Below are positions 1-7,482 of a stretch of 37,766 nucleotides of DNA, piece after piece. The DNA is from Rhodoplanes roseus (GTDB lineage Bacteria > Pseudomonadota > Alphaproteobacteria > Rhizobiales > Xanthobacteraceae). Where the stretch lies: positions 1 through 37,766 of the forward strand of contig NZ_NPEX01000029.1 of the NCBI RefSeq assembly GCF_003258865.1, read 5' to 3'. Each line of letters begins with the position of its first letter. The stretch's first letter is position 1. The notes below the pieces were generated by a model. That model made no database searches. It was not told the origin of the DNA and saw only the letters and a program-made list of their open reading frames with translations. The position numbers and the translations under genes are program-made.

Positions 1-14
1 TATCGCGCGCCCCG

Positions 15-37
15 ACCCTCCCCCTCCAGGGGAGGGT
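15..37. repeat. GC-rich palindrome, REP-like or terminator
   Basis: A perfect 9-bp inverted repeat (ACCCTCCCC / GGGGAGGGT) surrounds a 5-base loop. It lies 15 bases beyond the stop codon of the minus-strand oxidoreductase gene. It resembles the palindrome at 24937-24959, so both may belong to one short interspersed family. No T-run follows on either strand, so a repeat or mRNA 3'-end stabiliser is as likely as an intrinsic terminator. Confidence 0.5.
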
Positions 38-52
38 GAAGGAGACGGAGCC

Positions 53-1069
53 TCACGGCGTGATCACCACCTTGCCGATCACCTCGCGGTCCTGGATCAG
101 CCGCAGGCCCTCGCGAGCCTGATCGAGCGGCAGCACCGTGTCGATCACCGGGGCGAGCTTCTTCTCGGCGATCAGGCCCATCAGCGCGGCGAGGTCGTCG
201 TCGTAGAAGCTGTTGGAGCCGATGATCTTCAGCTCGAAGCTCCAGATGTAGCGCAGATCCTCCTTCGGATCGTGCCCCGCCGTGGCGCCGCAGACCAGGA
301 TCTTGCCGCCGCGCTTCACGCATTTCAGCGACGGCGCCCAGGTGTCGCCGCCGGTGAAGTTGATCACCACGTCGACGCCGCCCTCGTAGGTGCGGCGCTG
401 CGGCTTGCCGTAGCGCTCCACCGCCCACTTCGAGAAGTCGGTCTTGGTGTAGTCGATGGTGTGGTCGGCGCCCATCTCGGAGAGGCGCTTGAGCTTGCTG
501 TCGCTCGACGCGCAGGCGATCACCTCGGCGCCCAGCATCTTGGCGAGGATGACGCAGCCGGTGCCGACGCCTCCGGAGGCCCCGAGCACGACCACCTTCT
601 CGCCCGCCTTGACGGTGTCGTGGGTGATCAGCATGCGGTGCGCCGTGCCGTACGCGACCGGCAGCGCCGCGGCCTGCTCGAACGACACGTCGGCCGGCAT
701 CGCGATGAGCTGCTCGGCCGACACCAGGCAGTACTCCGCCATGCCGCCGTCGAGCATCTCGCCCATCAGGCCCTTCTTCTTGTTGAGCGGATTGACCAGC
801 ACGCGGTCGCCCGCCTTCCAGCCGGTGACGCCGGGCCCCACCTCGGCGATCTCGCCGGCCATGTCGAGGCCGATCACCACGGGCAGCGGCACCTTGATGC
901 CGGGCATGCCGCGGACCGTGAAGACGTCGTGGTAATTGAACGAGGAGGCGCGCACGCGAATGACGACGTGCCCCTCCGTGACGGTCGGCCGCGGATGGTC
1001 GGTCACGTATTCGAGGTCGTCCAGACTGCCGTGCCGCCGCAGCACAAGAGCTCGCATCGTCCCGCTCAA
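53..1069 (-). CDS. Zinc-independent MDR-family oxidoreductase (quinone oxidoreductase-like)
   Basis: This 338-residue protein is a full-length member of the medium-chain dehydrogenase/reductase superfamily. The N-terminal GroES-like domain (about 1-125) carries GLDMAGEI at 67-74 where zinc enzymes have a GHE motif, and it lacks both the catalytic zinc cysteine and the four-cysteine structural zinc lobe. The nucleotide-binding domain has GASGGVGT at 163-170. It should be a cytosolic NAD(P)H-dependent reductase or dehydrogenase of the quinone oxidoreductase/enoyl reductase type; the substrate cannot be read from sequence. The listed start is a TTG with AAGGAG nine bases upstream; an ATG four codons later (1057) has only a weak site. 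It is divergent from the UbiD gene across about 200 bases, so the two may be co-regulated. Confidence 0.85.
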   Translation of the reverse strand: MSGTMRALVLRRHGSLDDLEYVTDHPRPTVTEGHVVIRVRASSFNYHDVFTVRGMPGIKVPLPVVIGLDMAGEIAEVGPGVTGWKAGDRVLVNPLNKKKGLMGEMLDGGMAEYCLVSAEQLIAMPADVSFEQAAALPVAYGTAHRMLITHDTVKAGEKVVVLGASGGVGTGCVILAKMLGAEVIACASSDSKLKRLSEMGADHTIDYTKTDFSKWAVERYGKPQRRTYEGGVDVVINFTGGDTWAPSLKCVKRGGKILVCGATAGHDPKEDLRYIWSFELKIIGSNSFYDDDLAALMGLIAEKKLAPVIDTVLPLDQAREGLRLIQDREVIGKVVITP

Positions 1070-1113
1070 AGCTTTCGTCTCCTTTTCGTCGTCGTTGGCG
1101 CGTTCCGGGCCCC

Positions 1114-1162
1114 TTGATTAACCCAGACAGCCTGATATGCAAAGTGTGCCGCGAAGCGGCAC
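1114..1162 (+). promoter_or_regulatory. Possible UbiD-gene promoter with adjacent palindrome
   Basis: TTGATT (1114-1119) and TATGCA (1136-1141) are separated by 16 bases, a plausible housekeeping promoter reading toward the UbiD gene. Directly after it, a perfect 7-bp inverted repeat GTGCCGC-GAA-GCGGCAC spans 1146-1162, near the expected transcription start. It could be an operator or a 5'-UTR hairpin. The region 1070-1272 contains no other gene. Confidence 0.35.
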
Positions 1163-1272
1163 GGATCTGGCTTCGGAGGGTGCGCCGTCGCCCGGTCGTT
1201 CGGTTCTACGATCGCGGCGCGCGGTCGTCGACACAAGGTTGCGTCCGCCCCCCAGAAATTCCGGAGCCCAGC

Positions 1273-2871
1273 ATGCAAGAGACGTTCCGACAGTTCCTCG
1301 ATCGGCTCCGCGAAGCCGACGAGCTGGTCGATCTTCGCCAGCCCGTGGACATCCGCCACATCGCCACCCTGGTCGATCAGTCGGACAAGGCGCTCTTCTT
1401 CCACGACGTGATCGGTTACCCGACGCCCGTCGTCTCGGGCATCATCCGTACGCAACGCCGCGCCATGTTGTCGCTGCAGTCGGGCAGCTACCGCGAGATC
1501 GAGGACAAGCTGAAGACCGCGATCGACCGGCCGATCCCGCCCGAGCGGGTCGACACCTCGCCCACCCGCGAGGTGGTGATGAAGGGCGACGAGGTCGACC
1601 TCTTCAAGCTGCCGATCCCGATGTCGTCGATCTACGACGGCGGTCCGATGATCACGGCCGGCGTGGTGATCGCCAAGGATCCGGAGCTCGGCTTCAACAG
1701 CGGCATCTACCGGTTCATCGTCAAGGAGAAGAACCTCACGGGCATCGACATCGTCACGCCCAACAACATGCGGCTGTTCGCCGACCGGGCATTCAAGGCG
1801 GGGCGCCCCTGCCCGATCTCGATCAGCATCGGCACCCATCCGTACGAGATCATGGGCTCGGGCTTTCGCGCGCCGCTCGGCGTCGACGAGATGGCGATCG
1901 CCGGCGGCCTGCGCGGCGCGCCCGTGCAGCTCGCCCCGTGCGAGACCATCGACGTGCCCTACATCGCCGACGCCGAGATCGTGCTGGAGGCCGAGATCCT
2001 GCCGACCGGCTGGTCCTGGCCGGAGGGCCGCTTCGGCGAGTTCACCCGGCTGATGGGCGGGCTGCACTGGAATCCGCTGGTGCGCATCAAGGCCGTCGCG
2101 ATGCGGCGCGACGCGGTCTACTACTCGCTGCACATGCCGTGGGAGAACACCTGGCTGGCGGCGCCCACCCGCTACGCGGCGATCCGCCAGGCGCTGAAGA
2201 CCGCCGGCGTCACCGTGAAGGACATCAATGTCACGCTGGGCGGCTGCGCCTTCTGGCATGCCGTGATCTCGATCAAGAAGCAGGCCGGTGAAGGCAAGAA
2301 CGCCCTGATGGCGGCGCTCTCCGTGATGGATCTCAAGCACGTCGTGGTGGTCGACGACGATATCGACGTGTTCGATCCGGCCGAGGTCGAGTGGGCCATC
2401 GCGACCCGGGTGCAGGCCGACCGCGACGTGATGATCATCGCCAATGCGCGGGCGAAGCCGCTCGATCCCAGCCTGCTGCCGATGCCTCCGGGCGTCGTGC
2501 CGACCGGCGCCAAGATGGGCATCGACGCGACGATCCCGGAATACGCGCAGCGCGAGGCCTACGAGCGCATCACCTACGCCTATGCGGACACCGCCAAGAT
2601 CGACGACTACGTGTCGGGCAAGGCGGATCCGGCCGGCGAGAGCGGCGGCGACAACGAGGTGGCGCGGCTCGCCGACGCGATCCTGGAGAAGATCGCGGTC
2701 GAGCCGATGTACTACACCGACATCGCCGAGGCGTTCGCGAGCTACAATTTCCAGACGGTCGCCCGCGCCCTCGGGCACCTGCACACGACCGAGCGCCTGT
2801 GGCAGGACAAGACCGGCCGCATGTGCGTGCGCGGCTCCGCCTTCGCGGCCAAGCCGCCGGGGGCGCGGTAG
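1273..2871 (+). CDS. UbiD-family prenyl-FMN-dependent decarboxylase
   Basis: A 532-residue protein of the UbiD/Fdc family, which performs reversible non-oxidative (de)carboxylation of aromatic, heteroaromatic or alpha,beta-unsaturated acids using prenylated FMN made by UbiX. Family landmarks are NSGIYR (residues 142-147), the cofactor-site segment; AEIVLEAEI (about 234-242), an acidic segment that aligns with the active-site glutamates; and the following EGRFGEFT motif. Length is normal for the family. The ATG at 1273 is chosen because GGAG lies six bases upstream; the frame is open further upstream without a good site. No ubiX lies in the window. The setting beside an IclR regulator, an ABC importer and an amidohydrolase, away from ubiquinone genes, argues for catabolism rather than ubiquinone synthesis. 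The substrate is unknown. Confidence 0.88.
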   Translation: MQETFRQFLDRLREADELVDLRQPVDIRHIATLVDQSDKALFFHDVIGYPTPVVSGIIRTQRRAMLSLQSGSYREIEDKLKTAIDRPIPPERVDTSPTREVVMKGDEVDLFKLPIPMSSIYDGGPMITAGVVIAKDPELGFNSGIYRFIVKEKNLTGIDIVTPNNMRLFADRAFKAGRPCPISISIGTHPYEIMGSGFRAPLGVDEMAIAGGLRGAPVQLAPCETIDVPYIADAEIVLEAEILPTGWSWPEGRFGEFTRLMGGLHWNPLVRIKAVAMRRDAVYYSLHMPWENTWLAAPTRYAAIRQALKTAGVTVKDINVTLGGCAFWHAVISIKKQAGEGKNALMAALSVMDLKHVVVVDDDIDVFDPAEVEWAIATRVQADRDVMIIANARAKPLDPSLLPMPPGVVPTGAKMGIDATIPEYAQREAYERITYAYADTAKIDDYVSGKADPAGESGGDNEVARLADAILEKIAVEPMYYTDIAEAFASYNFQTVARALGHLHTTERLWQDKTGRMCVRGSAFAAKPPGAR

Positions 2872-2913
2872 GAGCACCCCGTCCGCGGGAACCGTCCGGG
2901 GGAAAGCCCGAAG

Positions 2914-3125
2914 CCCCTCCTCCGTCGTGCTCCGCGCAGGCGAGGCTTTGCATAATCCCTCCGTCGTCCCGGGGCGGCGCGACGCGCCGAGCCCGGGACC
3001 CATCACCCCTGTCGATCGTGAGCCAGCGGCACCGGGGCTATGGATTCCGGGCTCGCGGGCTGCGTCCGCGCCCCGGAATGACGAGTTATGAAAAGCCCTC
3101 GCCTGCACGGACGACGACCGAGGGG
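2914..3125. repeat. 212-bp interspersed element with long imperfect terminal inverted repeats
   Basis: This element fills most of the gap (2872-3191) between the convergent UbiD and IclR genes. Its ends are CCCCTC (2914) and GAGGGG (3125). Inside them GCAGGCGAGG (2936-2945) mirrors CCTCGCCTGC (3097-3106), CATAA (2951-2955) mirrors TTATG (3086-3090), and CGTCGTCCCGG (2962-2972) mirrors CCGGAATGACG (3073-3083). Each arm also carries its own hairpin (2966-2999 and 3044-3079). I see no coding capacity. The form is that of a MITE or large REP-type element, and it may also stop transcription from both sides. Confidence 0.75.
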
Positions 3126-3191
3126 CGGTGCCGGTCCGCCTCGTCCAGACGCCGAGGGAGAGGAGCCCGGCCACGACGGGCTGCGAAAGCC

Positions 3192-3956
3192 TCAGCGCGG
3201 CGTGGTGATGCTGTCGCGCGAGATCCGCTGCGTGATCAGCTCGGCCGACCGCCGCAGGTCCGGAACGAAGGCCTCGATGCGGGTGCGGCCGAGCACCGAG
3301 GATGTGACCACCAGGCTGATGCCGGCGATCGCCTGGCCGTTGCGGAAGATCGGCGCGGCGAGGCCGATCCGCCCCTGCGCGACCTCGGAATCCGTGATGG
3401 CGTAGCCGACCCGCCGGATCTCGCGCATCTGCGCCTTGAAAGCCTCCCAGGTCCCCGGCCCGGTGGCGCGGATCTCGGCCTCGTTGGCCAGATAGGCGGC
3501 CTTCAGCAGCCGATCCGGCAGGAAGGCGAGGACCGCCTTGGAGCTCGCCCCGACGAACATCGGCATGGCGACGCCGCGCTCGTAGGTGGTCTCGGCGAAG
3601 GGCTCGCGCCCGCGCACCTCGTGGACGCACATGACGCATTCGCGGAAGCGCCGGCACAGCACGATGGTGCCGCGCTCGCCCACCACGGCCAGCAGGTCCC
3701 GCATCACCGGATCGGCGATCAGGCTCAGCCGATCGCTCTGGCGCAGCAGGCGGTCGTAGCGGATGAAGGCCGGCCCCAGCGTGTAGCCGGCGCCCGCCAC
3801 CGGATCGAGGAATCCCGCCTTCACCAGCGCCCGCACGCTGCGATAGGCCGTGCTGGTCGAGAGTTTCAGGCCGCGTGCGATCGAATCGACGGTCAGAACC
3901 GGGCCGCCGGTCTCGAACAGCTGAAGGACGGCGAGGATGCGGGCCGGACCGTTCAT
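3192..3956 (-). CDS. IclR-family transcriptional regulator
   Basis: A 254-residue DNA-binding protein with the usual IclR layout: an N-terminal winged helix-turn-helix (about 1-65, LTVDSIARGLKLSTSTAYRSV being the recognition region) and a C-terminal effector-binding domain (about 80-250) with the typical GRIGLAAPIF and GISLVVTS stretches. Family members sense small organic acids or aromatic metabolites and control adjacent catabolic genes. An in-frame start at 4025 would put the N-terminus inside the divergent promoter region, so the ATG at 3956, which begins the conserved domain, is preferred. The gene faces away from the GTPase-amidohydrolase-ABC operon and converges with the UbiD gene, making both likely targets together with its own promoter. 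Confidence 0.9.
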   Translation of the reverse strand: MNGPARILAVLQLFETGGPVLTVDSIARGLKLSTSTAYRSVRALVKAGFLDPVAGAGYTLGPAFIRYDRLLRQSDRLSLIADPVMRDLLAVVGERGTIVLCRRFRECVMCVHEVRGREPFAETTYERGVAMPMFVGASSKAVLAFLPDRLLKAAYLANEAEIRATGPGTWEAFKAQMREIRRVGYAITDSEVAQGRIGLAAPIFRNGQAIAGISLVVTSSVLGRTRIEAFVPDLRRSAELITQRISRDSITTPR

Positions 3957-3992
3957 GGCGTCTTTCGCGTCAGGTGCACGTATTTGCAGCTT

Positions 3993-4025
3993 TTGACTAT
4001 ACACAGATTTGACATATAGTGACAA
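3993..4025. promoter_or_regulatory. Overlapping divergent promoters with IclR-operator candidate
   Basis: On the plus strand TTGACT (3993-3998) and TATAGT (4015-4020) are 16 bases apart and read toward the GTPase operon. On the minus strand TTGTCA (4025-4020) and TATAGT (4001-3996) are 18 bases apart and read toward the iclR gene. The two -10 boxes form a perfect inverted repeat, ACTATA-N13-TATAGT (3996-4020). One regulator bound here would cover both promoters. The stretch is far more AT-rich than its surroundings. Confidence 0.6.
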
Positions 4026-4056
4026 CTCTGCTGCTTTGACGAAAATCGTCAGAGTT
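4024..4056 (+). promoter_or_regulatory. Stem-loop in the 5' leader of the GTPase operon
   Basis: AACTCTG (4024-4030) pairs perfectly with CAGAGTT (4050-4056). Inside it ACGA (4039-4042) pairs with TCGT (4046-4049) around AAA. The structure starts at or near the predicted transcript 5' end and finishes seven bases before the AAGGAGG at 4064-4070. It could affect translation or mRNA stability. There is no resemblance to a known riboswitch that I can recognise. Confidence 0.35.
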
Positions 4057-4078
4057 CCATCCGAAGGAGGCTCCCCCC

Positions 4079-4195
4079 TTGCGAGCTGAGTTCCCGCCGA
4101 CGATCGCCCAATTCATGCTCGCCCGAAAGGGCGGCACGACGGCGGCCCCGGTCCGGACCGGCCGCCGGGAGCCGCTTCGGCCCTGGGTGGACTAG
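4079..4195 (+). CDS. Possible 38-residue leader peptide, TTG start
   Basis: A short frame starts at TTG with a near-ideal AAGGAGG (4064-4070) eight bases upstream and ends at TAG four bases before the GTPase ATG. The product begins MRAEFPPTIAQF and ends LRPWVD; it is basic, proline-containing, and has no membrane segment or signal peptide. The GTPase start has only GGA two bases upstream, so its translation may depend on ribosomes finishing this small frame. I recognise no homolog. The alternatives are a real small protein, a regulatory leader peptide, or a chance frame behind a Shine-Dalgarno-like sequence. Confidence 0.4.
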   Translation: MRAEFPPTIAQFMLARKGGTTAAPVRTGRREPLRPWVD

Positions 4196-4199
4196 GATC

Positions 4200-5282
4200 A
4201 TGCCCGAGACGCGAGACGAGCGCCTGCCCGTCATGCTGCTGACCGGCTTTCTCGGCAGCGGCAAGACCACGCTGCTGAACGCCTGGCTGCGGACCACCGA
4301 CCTGGCCGGCGCCGCCGTGATCGTCAACGAGTTCGGCGAGGTCGGCATCGACCACGCCCTGATCGCGGCGAGCAGCGACAACACCATCGAGCTGTCCACC
4401 GGGTGCCTGTGCTGCACGGTGCGGGGCGATCTCGTCGACACACTGCGCGAGCTGACCGAGAAGCGCGCCGCCGGCGAGGTCCGCGAATTCGACCGCGTCG
4501 TCATCGAGACCACTGGGCTTGCCGATCCGGCGCCCGTGATCCAGGCGCTGATGACCATGCCGGTCGCCACCCGCTACCGGCTCGCCCAGGTGGTCACCAC
4601 GGTCGACGCCGTGAACGGGCTCGACACGCTGGAGCGGCAGCCGGAGGCGCTGAAGCAGGCCGCCGTCGCCGACGAGGTGGTGATCACCAAGACCGACCTG
4701 CCCGGCGCCGCCGAGGGCCGCGAGGCGCTCGCCGCCCGCATCGCCGCGCTCAATCCCGGCGCCCGCCTGCACGTGTCGCAGCCGGACCGCATGCCGCTGC
4801 CCTCCGAGCTCGTCCAGACCGACATCTACGATCCCGCCACCAAGAGCGCCGACGTGCTCGCCTGGCTCAACGCCGAGGCCTACGAGGGCGGGCACGGCCA
4901 TCACGGCGGCCACGCGCACGGCCATCACCACCACGACGTCAATCGCCACGACGCCCGGATCGGCTCGTTCTGCCTCACCTATGCGGAGCCGCTGGAGTGG
5001 GAGCACGTCGCCGCCTGGCTCGACTCCCTGGTGATGGCGCACGGCGCCGACCTGCTGCGGGTCAAGGGCATCCTCGACATCGCCGGCGAGTCCCGCCCGG
5101 TCGTGCTGCAGGCCGTGCAGCACCTGTTCCATCCGCCGGCCGTCCTGCCCGCCTGGCCGACCGCCGAGCGCAAGTCGCAGATCGTCTTCATCACCCGCGG
5201 CCTGTCGCGGGACTTCGTGGCCGAGGTGCTCGAGACCGTAAGCAAGCGCCGCCCGGCCTCGCCTCCTCCACTGTCGAACTGA
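4200..5282 (+). CDS. G3E GTPase, CobW/ZNG1-type metallochaperone
   Basis: A 360-residue cytosolic GTPase of the COG0523 group. The Walker A motif GFLGSGKTT is at 16-24, the metal-binding CLCC motif at 69-72, and the guanine-recognition motif is TKTD, a variant of NKxD seen in this family. A histidine-rich segment at about 230-250 (GGHGHHGGHAHGHHHH) precedes the C-terminal CobW domain. Such proteins deliver Zn, Co or Ni to client enzymes. The next gene encodes a binuclear-metal amidohydrolase 18 bases downstream, so the likely client is that enzyme; nitrile hydratase-type activators are related. Cobalamin synthesis is unlikely because no cob genes are nearby. Start at ATG 4200, possibly coupled to the preceding short frame. 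Confidence 0.88.
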   Translation: MPETRDERLPVMLLTGFLGSGKTTLLNAWLRTTDLAGAAVIVNEFGEVGIDHALIAASSDNTIELSTGCLCCTVRGDLVDTLRELTEKRAAGEVREFDRVVIETTGLADPAPVIQALMTMPVATRYRLAQVVTTVDAVNGLDTLERQPEALKQAAVADEVVITKTDLPGAAEGREALAARIAALNPGARLHVSQPDRMPLPSELVQTDIYDPATKSADVLAWLNAEAYEGGHGHHGGHAHGHHHHDVNRHDARIGSFCLTYAEPLEWEHVAAWLDSLVMAHGADLLRVKGILDIAGESRPVVLQAVQHLFHPPAVLPAWPTAERKSQIVFITRGLSRDFVAEVLETVSKRRPASPPPLSN

Positions 5283-5300
5283 TCGAACCGGGAGCATCCC

Positions 5301-6683
5301 ATGGACTGCGTCGTCAAGAACGGCCTGCTGATCACCGCGAAAGGCAAGGGCCGCACCTCCATCGGCATCAGGAACGGCCAGATCGCCGGGCTGTACGAGC
5401 CGGGCCAGGAGCCGGCCGCGACCGAGACCATCGACGCCTCGGGCCTCGCCGTCATCCCGGGCGTCATCGACATGCACTCGCATCACCGCCAGGGCAGCGA
5501 GCCGGGCTTCGAGTACAAGGACACGATCTACACCTCGACGATGCAGTGCGCCGCCGGCGGCGTGACCACCTCGGTCGCCATGCCGAACGTGACGCCGCCG
5601 CCCAACAGCCTCGACCTCCTGAAGAAGCAGTTCGCCATCTACGAGCGCGACGCGATCGTCGACTGGAACTTCAACCCGGCCCCGACCATCGCGGAGGAGG
5701 TTCCGCGCATGGCCGACCAGGGCATCGCCGCCTTCAAGATCTTCATGGTGGTGGACACCGGCCGCTCCTATCCGCACATGCCGGGCATCGGCGTGCACGA
5801 CCACGGCAAGATCCTCGAGATCATGAAGCACTGCGCCGAGGTCGACATCCCGTTGATGGTGCATCCGCACGACCAGGCGCTGATGGACGTCATCGAGAAG
5901 GATTTCTGGGAGCGCCAGCAGCGCGACGCGCTCGCCTACGCCAAGGCCTATGCGGCGCATGACGGCGTCATCTGGGAGACCGCCATCGCCACGCTGCTGC
6001 GCCTGCAGAAGGCCTCCGGCTGCCGGCTCCACATCCTGCACACCCAGACCTCGGGCAGCGTCGACCTGATCCGCCGTGCCAAGGCCGAGGGCCAGAAGGT
6101 GACGTGCGAGATCAACCCGTGGGCGCTGTTCCTCGGCTGCGACTGGGGCGCCATCCAGCGGCTCGGCTCCTACGCCCTCTCCTACTGGGTGCCGGAGAAG
6201 AACGTGCCGAGCCTGTGGGAAGGCCTCACCGACGGCACCATCGACATCGTCGCCACCGACCACGCCCCGCACACCCGCGAGGAGAAGGAGATCGGCTGGC
6301 AGGACGGCTGGAAGGCGCACACCGGCACGCCCTCGACGCAGTTCTACGTCAGCATGTTCCTGACCGCGGCGCTGGAGGGCAAGTTCCCGATCGAGCGCGC
6401 CGTCGAGGCGATGTCGACCCGGCCGGCCAAGCTGTTCGGCCTGGAGCGCAAGGGCGACGTGATGCCGGGCTACGACGCCGACCTGGTGCTGGTCGATCTC
6501 GACAAGGAATACGAGATCAAAGACGCCGACGTGCTGAGCCTCACCGGCTGGTCGCCCTATGCGGGCCGCCGCTTCAAGGCCAAGCCGGTGCGCACGCTGG
6601 TGCGCGGGCGTACCGTCTATGTCGACGGCAAGGTGGTGGGCGAGAAGGGCTGGGGCAAGCAGGCCCGCGCCCGCTACGCGTAA
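5301..6683 (+). CDS. Cyclic amidohydrolase, dihydropyrimidinase/hydantoinase/allantoinase-like
   Basis: A 460-residue TIM-barrel metal-dependent hydrolase that opens cyclic amide (ureide, imide) rings. All metal ligands of the dihydroorotase/dihydropyrimidinase group are visible: H59 and H61 (DMHSH), K146 (FKIFM, the lysine carbamylated in this family), H188 (MVHPH), H244 (RLHILH) and D320 (ATDHAPH). Length matches hydantoinases. It is unlikely to be a pyrimidine-biosynthetic dihydroorotase because the neighbours are a transporter, a metallochaperone and catabolic-type regulators. Start ATG has GGGAG seven bases upstream. The exact substrate (hydantoin, dihydropyrimidine, allantoin or another cyclic amide) cannot be decided from sequence alone. 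Confidence 0.88.
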   Translation: MDCVVKNGLLITAKGKGRTSIGIRNGQIAGLYEPGQEPAATETIDASGLAVIPGVIDMHSHHRQGSEPGFEYKDTIYTSTMQCAAGGVTTSVAMPNVTPPPNSLDLLKKQFAIYERDAIVDWNFNPAPTIAEEVPRMADQGIAAFKIFMVVDTGRSYPHMPGIGVHDHGKILEIMKHCAEVDIPLMVHPHDQALMDVIEKDFWERQQRDALAYAKAYAAHDGVIWETAIATLLRLQKASGCRLHILHTQTSGSVDLIRRAKAEGQKVTCEINPWALFLGCDWGAIQRLGSYALSYWVPEKNVPSLWEGLTDGTIDIVATDHAPHTREEKEIGWQDGWKAHTGTPSTQFYVSMFLTAALEGKFPIERAVEAMSTRPAKLFGLERKGDVMPGYDADLVLVDLDKEYEIKDADVLSLTGWSPYAGRRFKAKPVRTLVRGRTVYVDGKVVGEKGWGKQARARYA

Positions 6684-6699
6684 GCCGACGGAGCTCCCG

Positions 6700-7482
6700 G
6701 TGCGACAACTCTACGAATTCCTCGAGCAGGACAACCGGTCGGCCGGATTCGCCCGGGTGGCGATCTCGACGCTGGCCGTGCTCCTCGTCTGGCAGCTGGT
6801 GTCCATGCTGGTCACCAACCGCCTGCTGCTGGTGCCGCCCGCCGAAGTGGCGGCGGCCCTGGTCAAGGAGGTCGAATCGGGAGCGATGTGGACCAACGCC
6901 GTCGCGACCGTGACGGCGGTGGTCACCTCCTTCATCGTGTCGGTCGCGATCGGCGTCGCGGTCGGCCTCGCGCTGGCGTCGAGCCGGGTGCTCTCGCTCA
7001 CCGGCGGCCCGGTGCTCAGCGCGCTCAACTCGGTGCCGATCATCGCCCTGGCGCCGCTGTTCATCGCCTGGCTCGGGCTCGGCTTCGCGTCGAAATTCGT
7101 GCTGGTGATCATGGTCGCGGTGTTCCCCGTGGTGGTGACCACCGAGGCCGGGCTGCGCGCCACCGACAAGCAGCTCGTCGAGGCGGCGCGCTCGTTCAAC
7201 GCCACGCCACTGCAGATCTTCTCGACCGTGACGTTTCCCTACGCCCTGCCCTTCATCGTCAGCGGCATACGGGTCGCCTGGGCACGCGCGCTGGTCGGCA
7301 TCGTGGTCGCCGAGTTCTTCGGATCCTTCGCCGGCTTCGGCTTCGCGATCCTGTCGGCGAGCCAGACCTTCGATACCGCCCGCGTGCTCGGCTACGTGAT
7401 CATGCTGGGCGCGATGGGCCTGATCGGCAGCGTGCTGTTCGCGACGCTGGAGCGGCGGCTCGCACCTTGGAGGCAGGAATGA
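6700..7482 (+). CDS. ABC transporter permease, nitrate/sulfonate/taurine class
   Basis: A 260-residue inner-membrane protein with about six hydrophobic segments and the BPD-type permease signature EAARSFNATPLQIFSTVTFP (about 168-187), which contacts the ATPase. It fits the SsuC/TauC/ThiX-like family that imports small anions, sulfonates, pyrimidine precursors or riboflavin-like compounds. The GTG at 6700 is chosen because GGAG lies six bases upstream and the stop of the amidohydrolase is 16 bases before; an earlier start would overlap that gene deeply. It overlaps the ATPase gene by four bases (ATGA), so the two are translationally coupled. No periplasmic binding protein gene is present in the operon. 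Confidence 0.88.
   Translation: MRQLYEFLEQDNRSAGFARVAISTLAVLLVWQLVSMLVTNRLLLVPPAEVAAALVKEVESGAMWTNAVATVTAVVTSFIVSVAIGVAVGLALASSRVLSLTGGPVLSALNSVPIIALAPLFIAWLGLGFASKFVLVIMVAVFPVVVTTEAGLRATDKQLVEAARSFNATPLQIFSTVTFPYALPFIVSGIRVAWARALVGIVVAEFFGSFAGFGFAILSASQTFDTARVLGYVIMLGAMGLIGSVLFATLERRLAPWRQE

Noticed and set aside
1066-3657. Open frame of 863 codons on the minus strand, opposite the UbiD gene
   Set aside because: Arginine-, histidine- and aspartate-rich translation without recognisable domains; it lies opposite a clear UbiD gene and crosses into the IclR gene out of frame. Typical shadow frame in GC-rich DNA.
3957-4025. Longer IclR reading frame from 4025
   Set aside because: The extra 23 residues are not part of the conserved domain and would overlap both promoters; ATG 3956 begins the winged-helix domain.
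4113-6320. Open frame of 735 codons on the minus strand, opposite the GTPase and amidohydrolase
   Set aside because: Low-complexity GC-driven composition and no motifs, while the plus-strand genes have complete catalytic motifs and ribosome sites.
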